From assembly GCA_006515795.1 (NCBI GenBank), contig VFMC01000151.1, positions 2,928-8,050 on the forward strand: a DNA stretch of 5,123 nt, in the 5' to 3' direction. Below, one piece after another: positions 1 through 5,123 of this stretch (positions are counted from its first letter, which is position 1; each line of letters opens with the position of its first letter). Made by a program: the position numbers and the translations under genes. The notes under the pieces were generated by a model, which was not told the DNA's origin, did no database searches, and saw only the letters and a list, made by a program, of their open reading frames with translations. This DNA comes from Acidimicrobiaceae bacterium (GTDB taxonomy: Bacteria > Actinomycetota > Acidimicrobiia > Acidimicrobiales > Ilumatobacteraceae).

Positions 1-841
1 CGACGCTGATCCGCGAGGTGACACCGAGTGCACGGCACGTGTCGAGCAGCACCCGACCCCAGTCGGAGATGGTCGGTGCCTCCTCGCCGCCCACGTAGGG
101 AACGCCAAGCCCACCACCGAGCACCAGTTCGGGCAGGCCGAGGGGAGCCGCGAACCTGGCCATCACCTCGGCCGCTCGACCGAAGCTGTCGACCGCGAAC
201 ACGTTGGAGCCGATGTGGCAGTGCACACCTACGAGCTCGACTGCCGTGGAACGGCTGGCGCGCTCGACTGCCCGCGCCGCATCGCCGTTGCCGAGGTTGA
301 AGCCGAACTTCGAGTCGTCCTGCCCGGTGGCGATGTACTCGTGGGTGTGCGCGTGCACCCCCGGCGTGATGCGCAGCACCACCTTCGGCGCCGGCAACCC
401 CTCCCGGCGCAACGCCTCGATGCGATCGAGCTCTTCGTCGCAGTCGACGACGATGTAGCGCACGCCCGCTTCGATCGCGGCACGCAGCTCGTCGACGCTC
501 TTGTTGTTGCCGTGGAAGGTGAGCGCATCGGCCGGGATGCCGGCCTGTTGGGCGACGAACATCTCGCCGCCACTGGCCACGTCGAGGAGCATGCCCTCCT
601 CGTACGCCAGGCGGGCCATCGCCTTGCAGAGGAACGCCTTGGTCGCGTACACCGCCCGCTGGTGGCCGAACGCGTCGACCGCCTCGCGGCACCGATGGCG
701 AAGGTGCGCCTCGTCGTAGATGAACAGAGGCGTGCCGTGCTCGGCGGCGAGTTGGGCGACCGAGGCTCCTCCGATGCTCAGGGACCCGTCGGTCGCGATC
801 GTGGCGGTATCGGGTAGGAGGTGCAGTGGCAGCGACGGCAT
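1..841 (-). CDS. lysA: Diaminopimelate decarboxylase, N-terminal 280 residues (cut by window edge)
   Basis: LysA is a PLP-dependent enzyme that decarboxylates meso-diaminopimelate to L-lysine, the last step of the DAP pathway in the cytoplasm. I translated the minus strand by hand from the ATG at 841-839. The fold-type III barrel motifs appear in order: YATKAF at 65-70 with Lys68 as the expected PLP Schiff-base lysine, HGNNKS at 110-115, RITPGVHAHTHEYI from 157, DDSKFGF ending at 181, HCHIGS from 207, and the glycine-rich phosphate-binding GGGLGV at 242-247. The C-terminal part with the CESGD-like substrate site lies beyond base 1. The ATG is 7 bp after the argS stop, with only weak Shine-Dalgarno matches, so translational coupling to argS is likely. 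Alanine racemase or ornithine decarboxylase is less likely given HGNNKS and the argS neighbour. Confidence 0.96.
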   Translation of the reverse strand, partial: MPSLPLHLLPDTATIATDGSLSIGGASVAQLAAEHGTPLFIYDEAHLRHRCREAVDAFGHQRAVYATKAFLCKAMARLAYEEGMLLDVASGGEMFVAQQAGIPADALTFHGNNKSVDELRAAIEAGVRYIVVDCDEELDRIEALRREGLPAPKVVLRITPGVHAHTHEYIATGQDDSKFGFNLGNGDAARAVERASRSTAVELVGVHCHIGSNVFAVDSFGRAAEVMARFAAPLGLPELVLGGGLGVPYVGGEEAPTISDWGRVLLDTCRALGVTSRISV

Positions 842-848
842 CGCCGGC

Positions 849-2588
849 TCACATCCGCTCGGGCACGTCGATGCCGAGCAGATCGAGCCCCTTGGCGAGC
901 ACGCGAGCGGTGAGGTCGGCAAGCGCGAGACGACTGGTGCGCAGCTCGTCGGTCTCGGCCTTCAACACGGGACACGCGTCGTAGAACGCGGTGAAGGCCT
1001 GGGCGAGCTCGAACAGGTAGGTGCACAGCCGGTGCGGCAGGTACCGAGTGCTGGTCTCGGCGACGGCGCCATCGAAGGCGAGGAGGGCAAGGGCGAGCGA
1101 ACGCTCCTGCGGGGTGCCGAGAACGGGCACTACGGAGCGAACATGGTGGGGCTCGACGCCCACCCGCCGGAAGATGCTGCGGATCCGCGCGTACGCGTAC
1201 TGGAGGTATGGCGCGGTGTTGCCCTCGAACGCCAACATCCGCTCCCAATCGAACGCGTAGTCCTTCACCCGGTCGGTCGAGAGATCGGCGTACTTGATCG
1301 CGCCGATGCCGACGATCCGCCCGACCTCGGACTGCTCGGCCGGCGACAGCTCGGGGTTCTTGCCGGCAACCTGACGCGTGGCCCGCGCGACCGCCTCGTC
1401 GATCAGGTCGCTCAACTTGACGGTGTCGCCCGATCGGCTCTTGAACATCTTTCCGTCGCTTCCGAGCACGTTGCCGAACGCCACGTGCACAGCCTCGGTG
1501 GGCGCCTGCAACCAACCAGCCATCTGGGCGACCGCGAAGACCATCTCGAGGTGTTGCGCTTGGGGCGCCCCGACCACGTACAGGAGGAGGTCGGCGCGGA
1601 CCCGTTCGACACGATCGATCACGCAGGCCAGATCGGTGGTGGCGTAGGGGTAGCCGCCCACCCTGTTGCGCACGATGACCGGCAGTGGATCACCCTCGCG
1701 GTTCACGAAGCCAGGCGGGAACACGACGTCGGCGCCGTCGCTGCGTTGCAGCAGACCCGCCGCGGCGAGTCGATCGACCACGGCCCCGAGCATGTGGTTG
1801 TAGGCGCTCTCGCCCATCAGGTCGTCGTCGCTCAGCAGCACGCCGAGGCGCGCGTACACGCTGTTGAAGTAGCGCGTGCTCTCGTGGACGAGCAGGCGCC
1901 ACAGGCGCAGCGTCTCGGGGTCGCCACCCTGCAGTTCGACCACCCGCTGGCGAGCGCGGACCTGGAATGCCTCGTCGGCGGCGAACTTGCGGCCGGCCTC
2001 GCGGTAGAAGCTGTTCATGTCGCCGACCGAGAGCTCGTGCGCCGCTTCGGCTTCGCCGAGGTCGAGGAGGTGCTCGATCAGCATGCCGAACGGACGGCCC
2101 CAATCGCCGATGTGGTTCTCGCGGATAACGCGGTGCCCCAGGAACGTCATGACCCGCGCGATGCAGTCGCCGATGATCGTGGAGCGAAGGTGGCCGACGT
2201 GCATCTCCTTGGCCACGTTGGGGTGCGAGTAGTCGATCACGGCCGTCAGCGGTGACGAACTCTGGCTCGCACCGAGTAGCTCGTCGGCGGCGATTGCGGC
2301 AAGCGACGCGGCCAGGTAGTCGTCGGCGAAGGTGACGTTGATGAAGCCTGGCCCGGCCACCTCGAGGGTGGCGACGCCATCGAGCCTGGCCGCCGCGACC
2401 ACATCAGCAGCGACGTCGCGTGGGTTCCGGCCGAGCTGCTTGGCAAGCGCAAGGGCACCGTTGGCTTGGGCGTCGGCACGGTCGCTCGGCCGAACCACAG
2501 GGTCGACGACGGCACCGGCAACGGGGCCGGCGACCTGTCGGAATGCCGGCGCAAGCAGGGCGGCGACGGAAACGAGTGGATCGGCCAT
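849..2588 (-). CDS. argS: Arginyl-tRNA synthetase
   Basis: ArgRS is a class I synthetase that charges tRNA-Arg with arginine using ATP and, by family knowledge, needs bound tRNA to activate arginine. The 579-residue product has the usual bacterial length. Visible parts: an N-terminal Add1-type domain over about residues 1-90 (PGFINV at 80-85); the family block DYSHPNVAKEMHVGHLRST with the HIGH signature HVGH at 130-133; the degenerate KMSK loop GSDGKMFKSRSGDTVKL at 376-392; and a DALR anticodon-binding domain with GNTAPYLQYAYARIRSI from 456 and the typical C-terminus LLGIDVPERM. The frame stays open upstream to an ATG at 2753, but that start lies inside the divergent tRNA gene and adds 55 residues unlike the family, so I chose the ATG at 2588-2586 (MADPLVSV). 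No clear Shine-Dalgarno precedes it. lysA follows after 7 bp, an actinobacterial arrangement. Confidence 0.97.
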   Translation of the reverse strand: MADPLVSVAALLAPAFRQVAGPVAGAVVDPVVRPSDRADAQANGALALAKQLGRNPRDVAADVVAAARLDGVATLEVAGPGFINVTFADDYLAASLAAIAADELLGASQSSSPLTAVIDYSHPNVAKEMHVGHLRSTIIGDCIARVMTFLGHRVIRENHIGDWGRPFGMLIEHLLDLGEAEAAHELSVGDMNSFYREAGRKFAADEAFQVRARQRVVELQGGDPETLRLWRLLVHESTRYFNSVYARLGVLLSDDDLMGESAYNHMLGAVVDRLAAAGLLQRSDGADVVFPPGFVNREGDPLPVIVRNRVGGYPYATTDLACVIDRVERVRADLLLYVVGAPQAQHLEMVFAVAQMAGWLQAPTEAVHVAFGNVLGSDGKMFKSRSGDTVKLSDLIDEAVARATRQVAGKNPELSPAEQSEVGRIVGIGAIKYADLSTDRVKDYAFDWERMLAFEGNTAPYLQYAYARIRSIFRRVGVEPHHVRSVVPVLGTPQERSLALALLAFDGAVAETSTRYLPHRLCTYLFELAQAFTAFYDACPVLKAETDELRTSRLALADLTARVLAKGLDLLGIDVPERM

Positions 2589-2597
2589 GACGAACCG

Positions 2598-2603
2598 ATG
2601 GTA
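2598..2603 (-). promoter_or_regulatory. Possible -10 element for argS
   Basis: Read on the minus strand, TACCAT fits the TANNNT -10 consensus and ends 9 nt before the chosen argS ATG. No convincing -35 hexamer is seen at 17-18 bp. If used, it would give a transcript with almost no leader, which fits the missing Shine-Dalgarno before argS. Near-leaderless mRNAs are common in Actinobacteria. This is a motif match only. Confidence 0.25.
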
Positions 2604-2629
2604 CCGGCCGGTCGAATCGATCCTTCGAC
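2603..2629. repeat. Two adjoining short dyads upstream of argS
   Basis: ACCGGCCGGT at 2603-2612 is a perfect 10-bp palindrome. It runs directly into an inverted repeat, GTCGAA at 2611-2616 and TTCGAC at 2624-2629, with a 7-bp spacer. Both lie in the 122-bp gap between argS and the tRNA-Arg gene, next to the possible argS -10. They could be a regulator site, but short dyads are frequent in GC-rich DNA. The gap is too short for a T-box leader and none is seen. Confidence 0.25.
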
Positions 2630-2693
2630 ACATCGGCGCCTCCGCCGACACGTCGCCAGCTCCGCTGATCGCGTGGCTCGCCGCGCCGGTCGC

Positions 2694-2699
2694 TATCCT
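2694..2699 (+). promoter_or_regulatory. Possible -10 element for tRNA-Arg(CCG)
   Basis: TATCCT fits the TANNNT -10 pattern and ends 11 nt before the first base of the mature tRNA, so transcription would begin a few bases upstream of the tRNA 5' end, as is usual for bacterial tRNA genes processed by RNase P. No good -35 hexamer is visible at 16-18 bp spacing. Confidence 0.35.
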
Positions 2700-2710
2700 C
2701 GCTGCATCCC

Positions 2711-2783
2711 GCCCTCGTAGCTCAGGGGATAGAGCAATGGTTTCCGGAACCATGTGTCGGAGGTTCGAATCCTTCCGGGGGCG
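2711..2783 (+). tRNA. tRNA-Arg, anticodon CCG
   Basis: A full cloverleaf can be folded by hand. The acceptor stem pairs GCCCTCG (2711-2717) with CGGGGGC (2776-2782), with one G-U pair. The D stem is GCTC/GAGC with an 8-nt loop containing GG and an A at the usual position 20, an arginine identity element in bacteria. The anticodon stem ATGGT/ACCAT encloses loop TTCCGGA, so the anticodon is CCG at 2744-2746 and reads CGG. The variable loop is 5 nt, and the T arm GGAGG/CCTTC encloses TTCGAAT. The discriminator base is G2783. The next bases are CGA, so the CCA end is not encoded and must be added afterwards. CGG codons occur in the neighbouring genes, as expected at this GC content. It is divergent from argS, whose product should charge it. 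Confidence 0.97.
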
Positions 2784-2831
2784 CGAAGTCTTGTGTTGGC
2801 GGGATGCTGCTCGACCCTGCGGCGCCGAGAG

Positions 2832-3113
2832 CTATCGGGTGCGATACGCCTCAGATCGCGGAAAGACGCCGACTATTGTCACCGTCCCAGCCTTGTCGTC
2901 GATCCGATAGATGACCCGGTAGGTCCCGCGGCGTGCGCTATGACGGTCATCGAGGGGTGGGCGGAGACGTTTGCCGACGCGATGTGGGTTCTCGATCAAC
3001 GGACCAGTGACGAACTCGTAGGCCGCGAACGCCACAGGTTCGGGGAGGGCCTCGGCGAGCTGTCGTCGCGCCGTCGGAGCGACGACGAGACGGTACAGGT
3101 CACGCGGTGGCAC
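2832..3113 (-). CDS. RelE/ParE-family toxin of a type II toxin-antitoxin pair
   Basis: The 93-residue protein has the compact RelE/ParE fold pattern: YRLVVAPTARRQLAEALPEP at 7-26 (strand then helix), ENPHRVGKRL at 41-50, SARRGTYRVIYRID at 59-72, and the final strand with FPRSEAYR at 84-91. RelE members cut mRNA on the ribosome while ParE members poison gyrase. The basic residues (Lys48, Arg61/62, Arg66, Arg86) and Tyr90 favour the RelE side, but sequence alone does not settle it. In many relatives the last motif reads HR; here Pro replaces the His before Arg86. The start is GTG at 3113-3111; an in-frame TAG 18 nt upstream leaves no earlier start. It overlaps the antitoxin gene by 14 bp and has no clear ribosome site, so translation is probably coupled to the antitoxin and its activity held in check by it. 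Confidence 0.88.
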   Translation of the reverse strand: MPPRDLYRLVVAPTARRQLAEALPEPVAFAAYEFVTGPLIENPHRVGKRLRPPLDDRHSARRGTYRVIYRIDDKAGTVTIVGVFPRSEAYRTR

Positions 3114-3390
3114 GGCGGGCGCGCATCGCTACGTGGAGCACGTCGACGTCATCGCCCTCGCCGCGGGCGAGTTCGGCGTCGGCTTCGGCCAGCGAGCGCA
3201 TGACGGACGCATCGGAGAGGATCGCGATGGTCTCCTCCATCGCCTCCAGATCATCAACTGCGAGCAGGACCGCCGTTGGGCGACCGTGAACGGTCACGGT
3301 CACTCGTTCATGCTGCGATCCGACTCTGGCCACGAGTTCGGACAGGTGAGCCTTTGCCTCGGCGATCGAGGCTGTGTCGATTATGGTCAT
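3100..3390 (-). CDS. Phd/YefM-family antitoxin
   Basis: This 96-residue protein matches the Phd/YefM pattern: IAEAKAHLSELVARV near the N-terminus (the DNA-binding dimer part), then VTVTVHGRPTAVLLAVDDLEAMEE. An acidic C-terminal tail (ADAELARGEGDDVDVL) fits the stretch that wraps and neutralises the toxin in this family. It is the first gene of the pair and overlaps the RelE/ParE-like toxin by 14 bp. I prefer the ATG at 3390 (MTIIDTASI), which gives the usual family N-terminus. An ATG at 3402 would add MVRV and is also possible. The start sits inside a 22-bp inverted repeat that probably lets the antitoxin repress its own operon. Neither start has a good Shine-Dalgarno. Confidence 0.9.
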   Translation of the reverse strand: MTIIDTASIAEAKAHLSELVARVGSQHERVTVTVHGRPTAVLLAVDDLEAMEETIAILSDASVMRSLAEADAELARGEGDDVDVLHVAMRARRATA

Positions 3391-3403
3391 AACTCTGACC
3401 ATA
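3382..3403. promoter_or_regulatory. Inverted-repeat operator candidate at the antitoxin start
   Basis: TATGGTCA (3382-3389) and TGACCATA (3396-3403) form a perfect inverted repeat with 8-bp arms and a 6-bp spacer. It covers both possible antitoxin start codons. On the minus strand its outer arm contains TATGGT, which fits TANNNT and ends 7 nt before the ATG at 3390, so it could be the -10 of a leaderless message. Phd/YefM antitoxins bind palindromes over their own promoter, and the position fits that role. The repeat is visible; the function is inferred. Confidence 0.55.
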
Positions 3404-3463
3404 TCTCACGTGCCGTCGAGTTGCACTCACTCTGCTCAGACTCCCTGGGTAGCCTCGTAGCCC

Positions 3464-4072
3464 GTGAATCAGATGAAGAACCGCATCCAGGCGTTGGCCC
3501 TCCTCGACCGGGCGATGGTGTCGATGACCGACGACGAGGTCGAGACGCTCGTCGCCACGTTGCCCGACGACCACCGGGAAACGATCGACAAGATCTGCGG
3601 CGCTCGCGAAGGTGGCTTCGAAACCCCGGCCACACGTACGCTCGCGGTCCGCTCCACGGTCGCTCGCGGCCGGATGAACGGCGCGCTGGAGCAGATCGCC
3701 ACGGTGCTCACTGATCCGTGCCTCGCCGACTGCATCGAGCAGCTCGGCGACTCCTCCGACAACCCCACCGAGGCCGACCTCGCCGATGTCACGCCCGGCC
3801 TCATCGAGCGTCACGGACTGGCCACGGTGCGGCTCACGCTCGCCGCGTCGATCGCCGGAGAAGCCGCCGCCTCGGTGGTGCTCACCCGCCTGCTCAAGCA
3901 CGACGAAGTGCTCGCGCTGCCGGCCCGCGAGGCAGAAGCGTCGCCTGTCGTCGTGCTTCCGAACGCGGCCGACGACCAGACCAAGGCCCGCCGGCGGGTG
4001 GCCAAGGAACGCAAGCAGGCCGAGTCCCAGGCGCGTCGCCAGCAGCAGGCTCGGGCCCGCAACCGGGCCTGA
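3464..4072 (+). CDS. Conserved-looking protein of unknown function, 202 residues
   Basis: I do not recognise the family. The product is soluble-looking, with no signal peptide or membrane segment. Residues 1-150 read as alternating amphipathic helices, with short acidic stretches such as MTDDEVETLV at 21-30 and IEQLGDSSDNPTEADLADV at 91-109, then an alanine-rich helix TLAASIAGEAAASVVLTRLL at 125-144. The last 33 residues (170-202) are strongly basic and rich in Arg, Lys, Gln and Ala, like a charged helix or nucleic-acid-binding tail. Cysteines are at 45, 86 and 90. The start is GTG at 3464; ATG at 3473 (residue 4) is an alternative, and neither has a strong Shine-Dalgarno. GC-rich third positions and a full-length open frame support a real gene. 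It is divergent from the antitoxin (61-73 bp apart, depending on its start) and convergent with ogt. Confidence 0.8.
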   Translation: MNQMKNRIQALALLDRAMVSMTDDEVETLVATLPDDHRETIDKICGAREGGFETPATRTLAVRSTVARGRMNGALEQIATVLTDPCLADCIEQLGDSSDNPTEADLADVTPGLIERHGLATVRLTLAASIAGEAAASVVLTRLLKHDEVLALPAREAEASPVVVLPNAADDQTKARRRVAKERKQAESQARRQQQARARNRA

Positions 4073-4087
4073 CGCCTTGGCGGTCAG
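4069..4087. terminator. Hairpin between convergent genes, possible two-way terminator
   Basis: CTGACGCCTTGGCGGTCAG can fold with CTGAC pairing with GTCAG, then GC with GC after a one-base bulge, around a CTTG loop. It spans the whole 11-bp gap between the two convergent stops. The TGA of the upstream gene is in one arm and that of ogt, read on the other strand, is in the other. No T-run follows on either strand, so it is not a classic intrinsic terminator. It could slow polymerase or protect 3' ends. Confidence 0.35.
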
Positions 4088-4635
4088 AACAGCCGGCCCG
4101 CGCCGGTCGCCACTGTTCGTTCGTGGTCGAGCAACCATGCCTTGGCCGACAGGCCACCGGCAAAGCCCGTGAGCGAACCGTTCGAGCCGACCACCCGGTG
4201 ACACGGCACCACGATGCCGATCGGGTTCTTCCCGTTCGCCGCGCCGACCGCTCGCGACTTGCGCACGTCACCCAGCAGCCGCGCCTGGTGGCCGTAGCTC
4301 ACCGTTTCACCGTACGGGATCGTGCGCAGAGCCGCCCAGGCAGCCTGCTGGAACGGTGTCCCCTGCGGGTCGAGCGGCAGGTCGAACTCGGTGCGTTCAC
4401 CGCGGAAGTACTCGTCGAGCTGCACTCGGGCGCGCTCGAGGATGTGGCGGCGCGCTGTACCGCGGTGATCGTCGGTGGTGCCGTCGGGAACAGGGCGCGG
4501 GTCGCGGTCCCACATCACGAACCGGATCCCGACGTCGCTCGCCCCGACGGACAGGGCGCCGACGGGCGAGGGGATGGTGACGACTTCGACGGCCGAGTCG
4601 GCGGCTACGCGGTCGCGATGTGCAGCGGTGGTCAT
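4084..4635 (-). CDS. ogt: Methylated-DNA--protein-cysteine methyltransferase (O6-methylguanine repair)
   Basis: Ogt/MGMT takes the alkyl group from O6-alkylguanine (and O4-alkylthymine) onto its own cysteine, a one-use direct repair. The 183-residue product has a poorly conserved N-terminal domain (about 15-90; SPVGALSV at 23-30) and the conserved C-terminal domain: GTPFQQAAWAALRTIPYGET from 92, SYG at 113-115, SRAVGAANGKNPI with the Arg128 finger and Asn134 hinge, and the active site PCHRV with Cys145, followed by GSLTGFAGG. The frame is open to an ATG at 4728, but that start lies deep in the upstream gene. The ATG at 4635 has AGGAG at a 6-nt spacing and overlaps the glycosylase stop by 4 bp (ATGA), so it is clearly preferred. 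It lacks the Ada zinc and AraC-type parts, so it is a repair enzyme and not itself a regulator. Confidence 0.96.
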   Translation of the reverse strand: MTTAAHRDRVAADSAVEVVTIPSPVGALSVGASDVGIRFVMWDRDPRPVPDGTTDDHRGTARRHILERARVQLDEYFRGERTEFDLPLDPQGTPFQQAAWAALRTIPYGETVSYGHQARLLGDVRKSRAVGAANGKNPIGIVVPCHRVVGSNGSLTGFAGGLSAKAWLLDHERTVATGAGRLF

Positions 4636-5123
4636 GATCGGCTCCTGTGAGGTGACTGAGGCGAATGAGGTGACGCGGCAAGGCTGTGCCAGAGGTGGTG
4701 CAGGGCGTAGGAGCGCCAGGGGCTCCATCGTTCGGCGAGCGCGGCCGCGCCTCTCGGTGAGGAGTCGAGACCGAGAGCGTCGAGACCGTGGCGAACCCCG
4801 AGATCGGATGGCATGAACACATCGGGATCACCGAGGGCCCGCATCGTGACGTACTGCGCGGTCCATGGCCCGATCCCTGGGAGGGCGACCAGCTGACGCG
4901 CCAGCTCCGATCGGTCGGCGCCCGGGTCGATGGCGAGCGACCCGGCGGCCACCGCCGCGCACGCACCGAGCAGCGCCCGCCTCCGTGTCGCCGGCATCGG
5001 CAACAGCTCGGGGTCGATGGCTGCCAGTGCCGCGGCGGAAGGGAACAGCCGCGTCGGCTGGGCGACGCCGATTCCCGGTTCAGCGAGGTGCGCCACGTCG
5101 TCACCGACGAATGCCGACAACCG
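4632..5123 (-). CDS. alkA: AlkA-type DNA-3-methyladenine glycosylase II, C-terminal part (5' end outside window)
   Basis: AlkA removes 3-methyladenine and other alkylated bases by cutting the N-glycosidic bond, starting base excision repair. About 163 codons are present, with the frame open through the right edge, so the start is off-window; the TTG at 5120 is probably internal. Visible parts of the HhH-GPD domain are the helix-hairpin-helix LVALPGIGPWTAQY (codons near 4886-4845), then VFMPSDLGVR with the catalytic Asp at 4805-4803, and ERWSPWRSYALHHLWH, closely like the end of E. coli AlkA. The tail SPHSPQSPHRSRS is low in complexity and its DNA doubles as the ogt leader and ribosome site. 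In Actinobacteria such proteins are often fused to an N-terminal Ada regulatory part; whether that is so here cannot be seen. It overlaps ogt by 4 bp in an operon. Confidence 0.93.
   Translation of the reverse strand, partial: RLSAFVGDDVAHLAEPGIGVAQPTRLFPSAAALAAIDPELLPMPATRRRALLGACAAVAAGSLAIDPGADRSELARQLVALPGIGPWTAQYVTMRALGDPDVFMPSDLGVRHGLDALGLDSSPRGAAALAERWSPWRSYALHHLWHSLAASPHSPQSPHRSRS
4642..4646 (-). promoter_or_regulatory. ogt: Ribosome binding site of ogt
   Basis: AGGAG on the minus strand, 6 nt before the ATG at 4635, inside the last codons of the alkA-like gene. It is the clearest Shine-Dalgarno in the window. It fixes the ogt start against the longer open frame and implies re-initiation at the ATGA overlap. 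Confidence 0.8.

Noticed and set aside
215..817. Plus-strand open frame of 200 codons antisense to lysA
   Set aside because: The minus strand here encodes LysA with all expected motifs; the plus frame shows none.
720..2255. Plus-strand open frame of 511 codons antisense to argS
   Set aside because: It mirrors argS in a GC-rich genome, has no recognisable domain, and argS on the other strand is unmistakable.
2589..2710. T-box or other amino-acid riboswitch upstream of argS
   Set aside because: The gap is only 122 bp, lacks a T-box sequence or terminator, and the start may be nearly leaderless.
2784..2831. Terminator or attachment-site repeat after the tRNA
   Set aside because: No strong hairpin with a T-run and no repeat of the tRNA 3' end could be found in the window.
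2754..3203. Plus-strand open frame beginning inside the tRNA gene
   Set aside because: It begins in the tRNA T-arm region and runs antisense to the TA genes; composition is typical of a shadow frame.
3308..4204. Minus-strand open frame of 298 codons opposite the unknown gene
   Set aside because: It would cross the starts of the antitoxin and unknown genes and the ogt 3' end, and is low-complexity Gly/Arg/Val-rich. The 3464-4072 plus frame is better bounded, though its own function is unknown, so this choice is slightly less certain than the others.
3718..4650. Plus-strand open frame of 310 codons across the unknown gene and ogt
   Set aside because: Arg-rich shadow that spans two convergent genes and has no domain signal.
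4397..5104. Minus-strand open frame of 235 codons over alkA and ogt
   Set aside because: Out of frame with both repair genes, Arg/Ser/Pro-rich, no motifs.
1..5123. CRISPR array, insertion sequence or phage genes
   Set aside because: No regularly spaced repeats, transposase, integrase or long terminal inverted repeats were seen on either strand.

Overview
The window is GC-rich, densely packed bacterial DNA with very GC-rich third codon positions and several GTG/TTG-type start choices. It has the argS-lysA gene pair found in many Actinobacteria. These features and the mix of proteins suggest a high-GC actinobacterium, possibly of the Acidimicrobiia/Ilumatobacter kind. The phylum is a fairly safe inference; the lower rank is only an impression from composition.

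Layout. (1) 1-841, minus strand: the first 280 codons of lysA (diaminopimelate decarboxylase), cut by the window edge. (2) 849-2588, minus strand: complete argS (arginyl-tRNA synthetase), 7 bp upstream of lysA and probably in one transcript with it. (3) 2711-2783, plus strand: a tRNA-Arg with anticodon CCG, divergent from argS and separated from it by 122 bp, so the enzyme and one of its substrates sit head to head. (4) 2832-3390, minus strand: a type II toxin-antitoxin pair, a Phd/YefM-like antitoxin followed by an overlapping RelE/ParE-like toxin, just beyond the 3' end of the tRNA gene. An 8-bp-arm inverted repeat at the antitoxin start looks like its autoregulatory operator. (5) 3464-4072, plus strand: a 202-residue protein of unknown function. 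(6) 4084-4635 and 4632-5123, minus strand: a DNA alkylation repair operon. The C-terminal part of an AlkA-type 3-methyladenine glycosylase runs in from the right edge, then a complete O6-methylguanine-DNA methyltransferase (ogt) overlaps it by 4 bp. The unknown gene and ogt converge with only 11 bp between their stops, and a short hairpin spans both stop codons.

Function. The left half is housekeeping: arginine charging, and lysine/meso-DAP supply. The middle holds a small accessory TA module beside a tRNA gene, a common landing place for acquired DNA. The right half repairs alkylated bases by two complementary routes, base excision and direct dealkylation. No CRISPR array, IS element, rRNA or clear new system is visible. 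The least understood item is the unknown 202-residue protein between the TA module and the repair operon.
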